Positions 23,226 to 31,534 of a stretch of DNA of 64,000 bases are shown one piece after another (within the stretch, counting starts at the first letter, position 1; each line of letters opens with the position of its first letter). The DNA is from UBA7446 sp965656545 (GTDB lineage: Bacteria; Bacteroidota; Bacteroidia; Flavobacteriales; Flavobacteriaceae), in the NCBI GenBank assembly GCA_965656545.1, contig CBFHKZ010000002.1, forward strand, positions 255,215-319,214, given 5' to 3'. Below the pieces are notes generated by a model. The model did not search any database. It saw only the letters and a list, made by a program, of their open reading frames with translations, and was not told the DNA's origin. Both the position numbers and the translations under genes were made by a program.

Positions 23226-24582
23226 CCGCTTCTATTTTATTGATTTTATCGTTCATTTTATCTTGCGTTTTGGCCTCGCCATACAAACGAATAATGGGTT
23301 CGGTATTGGATTTACGCAAGTGAATCCACGAATCGTCAAAGTCGATTTTAACACCGTCAATGGTGGTTACGCGCTCATTGGCAAAAGTTTTGGCAACAGC
23401 TGCCAACAACGCATCTGCATCCCAAGAAGGTGAAAGTTCAATTTTCTTTTTGTCCATCACGTATGATGCATAGCGCTCTTTTAGTGTAGATACACTGATT
23501 TTTTCCTTTGCCAAGTGTGATAAGAAAAGGGCAATGCCAACAAGTGCATCACGCCCATAGTGCAACGCAGGAAGAATGACACCGCCATTTCCTTCACCGC
23601 CAATAACAGCATTGACTTCTTTCATCTTTGCAACAACGTGTACCTCGCCTACTGCACTGGCGTGATAGTCCACGCCGTAATCGTTGGCCAAATCAGCTAG
23701 CGCTCTTGAAGAAGATAAATTAGAAACAAGCGCACCCTTTTCAGCTTGCAGCACATAATCGGCACAGGCAACAAGGGTATATTCTTCACCAAACAATAGC
23801 CCGTTTTCATCCATAAAAACCAAACGGTCTACATCTGGGTCTACGGCTATGCCCAAATCTGCGTGCTGGGCAGTTACAGCACCTGACAAATCAACAAGAT
23901 GTTCTTTTAGCGGCTCTGGATTATGTGGAAATGCGCCATTTGGCGTACAATGAATTTTATGCACCTTTACGCCTAGCTGTTCAAGTAACATGGGAACCGC
24001 AACACCCCCAGATGAATTCACACCATCGACAACCGCACTAAATCCTGCTGCTTTAATCGCAGCAACATTTACCAGTGGAAGGCTAAGAATCGCATCCATA
24101 TGCGCCGTAAGTGCATCTGTTACTACATTGATTTTACCTAGGTCATCTACTCCGACAAAGTCATAGGACTGATCGCTTACATATTGCATCAGTTCAGCAC
24201 CGTCTTCAGCGCTGATAAATTCGCCTTTGTTGTTTAATAATTTTAGCGCATTCCACTGCTTGGGATTGTGACTGGCGGTAATGATAATACCGCCTTGTGC
24301 TTGTTTGCGAACAACTTCCATTTCAACGGTAGGTGTTGTGGAAAGCCCCACATCAATCACATCAATTCCCAGACTAACGAGGGTCTGCTGCACAAGCGCT
24401 TGAACCATTGGGCCTGATATGCGCGCATCACGGCCTACAACAACAGTAGCCGAATGGTGTTTGGTTTTAATCCAACTGCCGTAGGCTGCTGCAAAAGCAA
24501 CCACATCAACAGGAGTAAGATTCTGATTGATTTCCCCACCAATAGTGCCACGAATACCCGAAACAGACGCAATTAAAGTCAT
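23197..24582 (-). CDS. glmM: phosphoglucosamine mutase / phosphohexomutase
   Basis: A 461-residue alpha-D-phosphohexomutase. The phosphoserine loop TASHNP holds S104, the metal loop is DPDVDR (D248, D250, D252), the sugar-binding loop is GEGNGG, and the phosphate-binding loop near the C-terminus is RKSNTEPIIR. This set fits GlmM (glucosamine-6-P to glucosamine-1-P, for cell wall and LPS), but phosphomannomutase is possible, as both share motifs. Its 3' end overlaps the acyltransferase gene by 29 bp. The start MTLIASVSGIRGTIG is typical. Confidence 0.9.
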   Translation of the reverse strand: MTLIASVSGIRGTIGGEINQNLTPVDVVAFAAAYGSWIKTKHHSATVVVGRDARISGPMVQALVQQTLVSLGIDVIDVGLSTTPTVEMEVVRKQAQGGIIITASHNPKQWNALKLLNNKGEFISAEDGAELMQYVSDQSYDFVGVDDLGKINVVTDALTAHMDAILSLPLVNVAAIKAAGFSAVVDGVNSSGGVAVPMLLEQLGVKVHKIHCTPNGAFPHNPEPLKEHLVDLSGAVTAQHADLGIAVDPDVDRLVFMDENGLLFGEEYTLVACADYVLQAEKGALVSNLSSSRALADLANDYGVDYHASAVGEVHVVAKMKEVNAVIGGEGNGGVILPALHYGRDALVGIALFLSHLAKEKISVSTLKERYASYVMDKKKIELSPSWDADALLAAVAKTFANERVTTIDGVKIDFDDSWIHLRKSNTEPIIRLYGEAKTQDKMNDKINKIEAAIAAFVASA

Positions 24583-24618
24583 ACTTTTGTTTTGTCAAAT
24601 ATAAGCATACAAACGCAC

Positions 24619-25206
24619 ATGAATTACTTAGCGCACTTGGCCTTATCGTATCCATCAGCTGACTTGGTTGTGGGTAATTTTATAGGTGACCATGTACGCA
24701 ATAAAGACTTGGCTCAATTCACAAAAGAAGTGCAATTGGGCGTTGATATGCATCGCAGCATCGACAGCTTTACAGATACACATGCAGCCTCCATAGCCAT
24801 CAGAGAAAAACTTTTTAAGGACTACCGACACATAAGCAGGATACTGGTTGATATGTATTACGATCACTTCTTAGCAGTCTATTTTGAAAGATTTCACCAT
24901 CAATCTTTAGGAACATTTAGCGACAAAATAACGGCTTTACTGCAAAAACACATGGACATAATGCCATCGTCCGCACAAGGATATCTGCGGGGTATGCAAA
25001 CCCAAAACTGGCTGCTGGAATACAGCAGTGTTGCAGGTATTGACGTAATTCTAAATAAAATGGCAAATCGGTCTGGCTTACAACCCTTACAAACGGGTGC
25101 TAACACCCTTGAACGCCACTATGATTTTTTTAAGACGCAATTTTTAGAATTCTACCCTGAACTCATGGGCCATTGCGATTCGTTTAAAAAAGAAGCACTT
25201 CACTAA
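24619..25206 (+). CDS. acyl carrier protein phosphodiesterase (AcpH/DUF479)
   Basis: From ATG at 24619 the protein is 195 residues, opening MNYLAHLALS with the family signature VVGNFIGDHVRNKD and DMYYDHFLA. AcpH removes the 4'-phosphopantetheine arm from ACP, using a metal held by Asp and His residues. The 24592 in-frame TTG adds a short unrelated prefix and is rejected. It lies 44 bp upstream of uvrA on the same strand. Length is close to the usual 193. Confidence 0.88.
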   Translation: MNYLAHLALSYPSADLVVGNFIGDHVRNKDLAQFTKEVQLGVDMHRSIDSFTDTHAASIAIREKLFKDYRHISRILVDMYYDHFLAVYFERFHHQSLGTFSDKITALLQKHMDIMPSSAQGYLRGMQTQNWLLEYSSVAGIDVILNKMANRSGLQPLQTGANTLERHYDFFKTQFLEFYPELMGHCDSFKKEALH

Positions 25207-25250
25207 AAAAACTTGACTAAAATCAATTATATTCGAAGCTTGGCTTGGCT

Positions 25251-28076
25251 ATGAAAGATGCAATAATTGTTAAAGGAACGCGAGTACACAACTTGCAAGA
25301 TATTGACGTGGAAATTCCACGTAATGAGCTTGTTGTCATTACCGGACTATCGGGCAGTGGTAAATCCTCTCTTGCCTTTGACACCGTTTATGCCGAGGGG
25401 CAACGTCGCTATATCGAAACCTTCTCTGCCTATGCACGTCAGTTTTTGGGCGCGCTAGAACGTCCCGACGTTGATAAAATTGACGGGCTGTCTCCAGTCA
25501 TTGCTATCGAACAAAAAACTACGGGAAAAAGTCCGAGATCTACGGTGGGTACCATTACAGAAGTGTATGATTTCCTGCGACTACTGTATGCGCGTGCCGC
25601 TGATGCGTATAGCTTTCAGACCAATGAGAAAATGGTGCAATACACCGACACCGAAATTCAAGCGGCCATTGCCTCGTCCTACAAAGACAAAAAAATTGCC
25701 ATTCTCGCCCCTGTCGTACAATCGAGAAAGGGACACTACCGCGAACTCTTTGCCTCTATTTTTAAGCAAGGTTTTACTAGAGTGCGAGCAGATGGAACTT
25801 TTGTGGAGTTGACACCAAATTTCAAACTTGACAGGTATAAAAACCACGATATTGAAATTGTTATTGACAGACTTCAAGTCAAAACGTCAAAAACAGACAG
25901 CAAGCGTCTTGCTGAAAGCATAGAAACCGCCATGTATCACGGTAACGATATGTTGATGATATATGATTACGAAACAGAAAAAACACGCTTCTACAGCCGT
26001 AAATTAATGTGCCCGAGCAGTGGTATATCATATGCAGCACCAGAACCCAACACTTTTTCGTTTAACTCCCCAAAAGGCATGTGTCCTTCTTGCAACGGCT
26101 TGGGTGTGGTACACAAGGTTAATTATAAAAAAATCATTCCCGACACAGCCATCTCTATCAAGGCGGGTGGTATTGCCCCTATAGGAGAAGAAAAAAACAA
26201 CTGGACGTTTAAGCAAATGAACAGCATCGCACAGCGCTATAATTTTTCGCTTACAGCTGCGATAAAAGACATTCCCAAGGATGGTATGGAGGTGATACTA
26301 AACGGCGGAAACGAACGCTTTTCTGTGGCTTCTAAGTCGTTGGGTATCACGAGAGATTACAGCATTGATTACGATGGTGTTATTCCGTTTTTGGAACATC
26401 AATACAAAGAAGCACATACATCTGCACTCAAACGTTGGGCAAAGGGCTTTATGGACGAAATCAAATGTCCTAGCTGCGCAGGTTCAAGGCTTAGAAAGGA
26501 AGCCCGCTTCTTTAAGGTTGGCGATAAAGGCATTGCAGATTTGACCGAAATGGACATTGCCCAATTACACACTTGGGTACAAGGCATTCGTTCGTCATTG
26601 TCCGAAAAGCAACTCATCATTGCGCATGAAGTACTGATTGAAATAGAAAAGCGATTGCAGTTTTTATTGGATGTTGGGCTAGAATACCTGTCGTTAAACC
26701 GAAGTGCCAAAACACTTTCGGGAGGCGAAGCACAACGCATACGTTTGGCAACACAAATAGGCGCACAATTGGTTGGGGTACTCTATATTTTAGACGAGCC
26801 CAGTATAGGTCTGCACCAACGCGACAACGAAAAACTCATTGAATCGTTGATGCAATTGCGTGATATTGGCAATTCGGTGATTGTGGTGGAACACGACAAA
26901 GACATCATGCTCAAAGCAGATTATCTGATAGACATGGGGCCTGGCGCTGGACGTCACGGCGGAAAAGTTGTGGCAGCCGATCATCCGAAGCATATCCAGC
27001 AGATGGATACAGATACGGCAGCCTACCTGACAGGAAGAAAACAAATTGAAGTTCCAGAAAAAAGACGTTCTGGAAACGGAAAAAAACTGCGATTAAAAGG
27101 CTGCACGGGCAACAACCTAAAGAATGTAGACCTCAGCATACCACTTGGTAGCATGATAGGAGTTACGGGCGTATCGGGCAGCGGAAAATCCACGCTGATA
27201 AACGAAACCCTCTACCCTATTCTAAACCAACATTTCTTTAAAGCGGTTAAGAAGCCACTCCCTTACGAATCAATCAAGGGTTTGGAGCATGTTGATAAAG
27301 TAATTGACATCAACCAATCGCCAATTGGCCGTACACCACGATCTAATCCAGTAACCTATACAGGTGTGTTTGGAGAAATCCGTCAGTTGTTTACCAAAAC
27401 ACCAGAAGCCATGATACGCGGCTATAAGCCCGGCAGGTTTAGTTTTAATGTAAAAGGCGGACGCTGTGAGACCTGTCAAGGTGCGGGGGTAAAAACCATT
27501 GAGATGAACTTTTTGCCCGACGTATATGTGCATTGTGACGCATGTTATGGCAAGAGGTTCAATAGAGAAACGCTTGAAATCAAGTATCGAAATAAAAATA
27601 TTAGCGACGTTTTAGAGATGACGATCAACGATGCGTGTCGCTTTTTTGAACCCTATCCCAAAATTTATCGTAAATTAAAAACCATTCAAGACGTTGGATT
27701 GGGGTACATTACACTTGGACAACAATCTACAACGCTCTCAGGCGGCGAAGCCCAACGCATTAAGTTGGCGACTGAATTATCCAAAAAAGATACGGGGCAA
27801 ACCCTGTATATTTTGGATGAGCCCACCACGGGGTTGCACTTTGAAGACATTCGAGTACTGATGAACGTACTCAACCGTTTGGTCGACAAAGGGAACACCA
27901 TGATTATCATCGAACACAACATGGATGTAATCAAGCAGATGGATCATATCATTGATATAGGCCCTGAAGGTGGCGCAAAAGGCGGTAACATCTGTTGTAC
28001 GGGAACACCTGAGGAAATCGTTAAAAACAAATCTAATCACACTGCTCGCTTTTTACGGCAGGAGTTAAAAACATAA
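25251..28076 (+). CDS. uvrA: excinuclease ABC subunit A
   Basis: The damage-recognising ATPase of nucleotide excision repair. 941 residues from ATG at 25251 (usual length ~940). It has two ABC modules: Walker A GLSGSGKS (33-40), a zinc finger of CxxC pairs (CPSCNG, then CPSCAG), the signature LSGGEAQRIRLATQIG, a second Walker A VSGSGKST, a second zinc module CETCQGAG...CDACYGKRF, and a second LSGGEAQRIKLATEL. All nucleotide-binding and zinc residues appear intact. A LOG-family gene follows four bases downstream. Confidence 0.98.
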   Translation: MKDAIIVKGTRVHNLQDIDVEIPRNELVVITGLSGSGKSSLAFDTVYAEGQRRYIETFSAYARQFLGALERPDVDKIDGLSPVIAIEQKTTGKSPRSTVGTITEVYDFLRLLYARAADAYSFQTNEKMVQYTDTEIQAAIASSYKDKKIAILAPVVQSRKGHYRELFASIFKQGFTRVRADGTFVELTPNFKLDRYKNHDIEIVIDRLQVKTSKTDSKRLAESIETAMYHGNDMLMIYDYETEKTRFYSRKLMCPSSGISYAAPEPNTFSFNSPKGMCPSCNGLGVVHKVNYKKIIPDTAISIKAGGIAPIGEEKNNWTFKQMNSIAQRYNFSLTAAIKDIPKDGMEVILNGGNERFSVASKSLGITRDYSIDYDGVIPFLEHQYKEAHTSALKRWAKGFMDEIKCPSCAGSRLRKEARFFKVGDKGIADLTEMDIAQLHTWVQGIRSSLSEKQLIIAHEVLIEIEKRLQFLLDVGLEYLSLNRSAKTLSGGEAQRIRLATQIGAQLVGVLYILDEPSIGLHQRDNEKLIESLMQLRDIGNSVIVVEHDKDIMLKADYLIDMGPGAGRHGGKVVAADHPKHIQQMDTDTAAYLTGRKQIEVPEKRRSGNGKKLRLKGCTGNNLKNVDLSIPLGSMIGVTGVSGSGKSTLINETLYPILNQHFFKAVKKPLPYESIKGLEHVDKVIDINQSPIGRTPRSNPVTYTGVFGEIRQLFTKTPEAMIRGYKPGRFSFNVKGGRCETCQGAGVKTIEMNFLPDVYVHCDACYGKRFNRETLEIKYRNKNISDVLEMTINDACRFFEPYPKIYRKLKTIQDVGLGYITLGQQSTTLSGGEAQRIKLATELSKKDTGQTLYILDEPTTGLHFEDIRVLMNVLNRLVDKGNTMIIIEHNMDVIKQMDHIIDIGPEGGAKGGNICCTGTPEEIVKNKSNHTARFLRQELKT

Positions 28077-28080
28077 CATT

Positions 28081-28755
28081 ATGGCAAATACATGGACAGA
28101 CATGAAATCGAGCAACTCGTGGTTGACCTTTAAAATCATGGGGGAATTCGTATCGGGTTTTGAGCAAATGGGGATGATAGAGCCCTGTGTATCCATTTTT
28201 GGATCAGCACGTACAAAACCAAATGGTAGATACTACAAAGAAACCGTTGAAATAGCAGAGAAATTAGTCACCCAAGGCTTTGGCGTCATCACAGGTGGCG
28301 GACCTGGGCTTATGGAAGCGGCCAACAAAGGTGCGCAACAAGGCGATGGCACTTCCGTCGGACTTGTTATTGAACTGCCGTTTGAGCAAGATATAAACCC
28401 CTATATTGACAAAGACAAACTCATTAATTTCGATTACTTTTTTGTACGCAAAGTGATGTTTATCAAATACGCACAAGCTTTTGTAGTTATGCCTGGTGGC
28501 TTTGGTACCTTAGACGAACTCTTTGAGGCACTTACGCTAATTCAAACAGAAAAAATTAAAAAATTCCCCATCGTATTGTTTGGTTCAGACTTCTGGTCTG
28601 GCCTCATCGATTGGATTAAAAACACACTGCTTGAAGAATACCACAACATAAGTCCTGAGGACTTGGATTTAATCAAAGTAGTTGACGACGTTGACGAAGC
28701 AGTTAAGCACGTATCCCAGTTCCACACCAAGCGGAAATTCACCCCTAACTTCTAA
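28081..28755 (+). CDS. LOG-family Rossmann-fold protein (TIGR00730)
   Basis: A 224-residue protein with the lysine decarboxylase-like/LOG motifs: an N-terminal region CVSIFGSARTK, then TGGGPGLMEAANKGA, and PGGFGTLDELFEALT, the PGGxGTxxE signature of phosphoribohydrolases. Members split AMP-like nucleotides into base and ribose phosphate (cytokinin-activating LOG in plants); the bacterial substrate is usually unknown. It sits 4 bp after uvrA and 3 bp before the M1-like gene, so it is likely operonic. Confidence 0.9.
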   Translation: MANTWTDMKSSNSWLTFKIMGEFVSGFEQMGMIEPCVSIFGSARTKPNGRYYKETVEIAEKLVTQGFGVITGGGPGLMEAANKGAQQGDGTSVGLVIELPFEQDINPYIDKDKLINFDYFFVRKVMFIKYAQAFVVMPGGFGTLDELFEALTLIQTEKIKKFPIVLFGSDFWSGLIDWIKNTLLEEYHNISPEDLDLIKVVDDVDEAVKHVSQFHTKRKFTPNF

Positions 28756-28758
28756 GCA

Positions 28759-31491
28759 TTGCGCAAGCTATTCGGTTTCTTATTGTTGCTACACGCTTTT
28801 GGATATGCCCAAAACGCCTATGACATTCGTGTCAAATGGAATGAGGCAACTGCACCCCTATCCATTACCCAAAACATACGATGGACAAACGATAGCGATG
28901 TGGCTGTAAACACCGTTTACCTCTTGGACTGGAACCACGCCTATTCTTCTGCACGCAGTCAGCTGGGTTACTTTTTGGCAAATGAGTTTGATTATAAACT
29001 GATACGTGCCAGCAAGAAAAACCAGGGATATACCGATATTCAAGAAATTCACAGCAATGGGCGACAGCACAAGTGGGAAAGACAGCCAGAAAAGCGAGAG
29101 GCCATCAAAATAAGCTTTGATGAAGCCATTGCGCCAAACAGCTCAGTTGATTTTACGGTGATGTATACGGTTAAGCTACCCGATGCAGCTAAATTTAAAT
29201 ACGGTACATCAAAGGATCAGTTGTTTACTTACCATTGGCATTTGGTTTTGGCAACAATCAATAGCGATGGCAGTTGGTCTCCAAACACCAATTTCGGTTT
29301 TGGAAAACCCAACAGCCCTGCTGCAGCAGTGCGTTATCAGTTTGAAACAAGTCAAGATTTCGAATTACTCCTACCAGCCCAAAACACGACCGAAGTTTCT
29401 CCGTTGCTTTTAACCAAGCCAAATGCGTTTCAAAAAATACCCTTTGGCCATGCAACGCTAATAACAGATATGATACCTGCTGATGAAACAATCGACTTGG
29501 CGTCACATTTAAAAAATATTGAAGCATTTTTAAGTCGCCACTTTAGCGATGTAGATGCGCAAACAATCTGGGCTTTTGAAGAAGACTACAAGGCCTATTC
29601 CTTGTTAGCGCTGGAATCACTTCCCTCCTTTTTAAAGGCTTTTGACAAAGCGCAAGTGGTAGAGTTAAAATTACTTAAAAGCCTACTGCATTGGCATGTA
29701 TCCAAAAAATACGGACAGACAGAAGACCAATCGGACTGGCTTATGGACGGTTTGCCTAATTTTTTGTGGAATCAATATGTGCAAGAGCAATATCCAAACC
29801 TACCCATGACGGGAGCTTTAAAAGAGTTACCGTTTGTAAAAAACTATCACTTTGTTCAAGCGCCCTACCATCGTAGCTGGGAACTATCAGCCAACGTGTC
29901 TGCCAACAAAAACAGGGGGCAAGCGCTAACCACTCCTAAAAACAGACTGACCCGTTACAACCGAAGGATTGCAAACCCCAGTCGTGCCACTTTGGCGCTG
30001 ATGTATTTAGACCATTACATCGGTGGTGACATCCTTAGCAATACAGTCAAATCCCTTCCCAAGGGTTCGCTGTCCAATGCTGTTTTAAAACAGGAATTGA
30101 CACGAAAAACCGATAAACCGCTGGATTGGTTTTTTGACCATTACATCCATTTGGATAATAACGTCGACTTAAAACTTCAAGGTAAAAAAGTAAACTCCGA
30201 AATTTCGCGCATTCAAATCAACAGCACCGATTCAGAAGTTGCGATTCCTATCAAAAAAATCCTGACCAACGGCGCCCAGCAAACAAATTGGATTTTAAGC
30301 GATGATTTGCCCTATGAACAAGACTATAAGACGTCAGAAGTGGCCTCGCTAACCCTAAACGAAAACCACTACATCCCAGAACGCCAATTGAACAATAACA
30401 CCTACCAGCTTGGCAACGGCCTATTTCGCAACAACTTAAAATTGCGGTTCTTGCAAGACATTGCAGAGAGCGGCACCGCATTATTGCTCTACAAACCGGA
30501 GTTTGCCTATAACTATTACGACGGACTGCTGGGTGGTATTTCCATAGCAAACAGCAGCATATTAGCCAATAAATATCGCTTTAAGTTTAGCCCACAGTAT
30601 GGCGTCAAAAGACAACAAATAAGTGGACTTGGTTTTGTAATAGCCGATTTTTATAAAGAAAACAGCAGCCATTATTTAACCCGAATTAACCTGTTTGGTT
30701 CGTCATATCACTACGCGCCTCAATTGCGCTATACGGTCTTTACGCCTTCTTTAATTTTCTACTACCGTCCAAAGGGAATTCAAAACAAACAACGCTCATC
30801 TTTACAAATACGACATGTGTCGGTACGCTTAGATGATTTACCAGAAGAAGACGAACGCAGGGGTTATGGCGTAAGTTTGGCTAGTTTTCAATCTCGAAAA
30901 GGCACGGCTTTGGACAACTTCTCTTACAAGGTTGAAGCACAAATGGCCAGCAATTTTAAAAAGCTGAGCCTTAATTCGGAGTACATTACCTACTACGCAC
31001 CCAACAGAAGGTGGACCATGCGGATATTTGCCGGAACTTTCCTGTCCAACAACGCAAACGACAATTATTATGATTTTAATCTATCGCGAGTCAATGATTA
31101 TTTATTTCAATACGACCTCTATGGGCGTTCAGAAGCCGAGGGTTTTTTCAGTCAGCAATACATCAAAGCGGAAGGGGCATTACGCACTACAGGCGACCTA
31201 ACAAGCGCCAACCAGTGGCTGATGACGGCACAATCGGCGACGACCATCTGGCGTTGGGTTGAAGGCTATGCAGAAATCGGTTGGGTCAAAAACAGCCATC
31301 AGAACGCTGAAACCCATTGGGGCACGGGCATTACTTTTAATCTGGTTCCAGACTTTTTTGAAATGCATTTTCCCATCTACAATTCAAACGGTGCTGTGTT
31401 TACAAACAACGCCTATCCCAAAAACATACGTTTTCAATTGTCCTTACGTCCTGCATCACTAGCCAAGCTATTTTCAAGAAGTTGGTTCTAG
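28759..31491 (+). CDS. M1-like peptidase homologue with degenerate zinc site
   Basis: A 910-residue protein. The start is TTG at 28759, the only candidate before the signal peptide LFGFLLLLHAFGYAQ; no in-frame ATG exists nearby. The N-terminal ~190 residues are beta-rich like the M1 N-domain (KFKYGTSKDQLFTYHW). Where active M1 enzymes have HExxH...WLNEG, this reads SLLHWHVSKKYG...DWLMDGLPNFL, so His and Glu ligands are missing and NEG has become MDG. The C-terminal ~330 residues (RFLQDIAESGTALLLYKPEF onward) are beta-strand rich and resemble an outer-membrane barrel. I read it as an inactive M1-fold, probably outer-membrane, protein. The fold assignment is moderate, the loss of catalysis visible. 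Confidence 0.7.
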   Translation: MRKLFGFLLLLHAFGYAQNAYDIRVKWNEATAPLSITQNIRWTNDSDVAVNTVYLLDWNHAYSSARSQLGYFLANEFDYKLIRASKKNQGYTDIQEIHSNGRQHKWERQPEKREAIKISFDEAIAPNSSVDFTVMYTVKLPDAAKFKYGTSKDQLFTYHWHLVLATINSDGSWSPNTNFGFGKPNSPAAAVRYQFETSQDFELLLPAQNTTEVSPLLLTKPNAFQKIPFGHATLITDMIPADETIDLASHLKNIEAFLSRHFSDVDAQTIWAFEEDYKAYSLLALESLPSFLKAFDKAQVVELKLLKSLLHWHVSKKYGQTEDQSDWLMDGLPNFLWNQYVQEQYPNLPMTGALKELPFVKNYHFVQAPYHRSWELSANVSANKNRGQALTTPKNRLTRYNRRIANPSRATLALMYLDHYIGGDILSNTVKSLPKGSLSNAVLKQELTRKTDKPLDWFFDHYIHLDNNVDLKLQGKKVNSEISRIQINSTDSEVAIPIKKILTNGAQQTNWILSDDLPYEQDYKTSEVASLTLNENHYIPERQLNNNTYQLGNGLFRNNLKLRFLQDIAESGTALLLYKPEFAYNYYDGLLGGISIANSSILANKYRFKFSPQYGVKRQQISGLGFVIADFYKENSSHYLTRINLFGSSYHYAPQLRYTVFTPSLIFYYRPKGIQNKQRSSLQIRHVSVRLDDLPEEDERRGYGVSLASFQSRKGTALDNFSYKVEAQMASNFKKLSLNSEYITYYAPNRRWTMRIFAGTFLSNNANDNYYDFNLSRVNDYLFQYDLYGRSEAEGFFSQQYIKAEGALRTTGDLTSANQWLMTAQSATTIWRWVEGYAEIGWVKNSHQNAETHWGTGITFNLVPDFFEMHFPIYNSNGAVFTNNAYPKNIRFQLSLRPASLAKLFSRSWF

Positions 31492-31517
31492 CAGATTAAC
31501 CCTACTCCTATTTTTCG

Positions 31518-31525
31518 TAAATTTG
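31518..31525 (+). promoter_or_regulatory. -7 box before the E1 dehydrogenase gene
   Basis: TAAATTTG is an exact -7 match and ends nine bases before the ATG at 31535, so the mRNA would start very near, or almost at, the start codon. Confidence 0.45.
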
Positions 31526-31534
31526 CAAAGCTTT

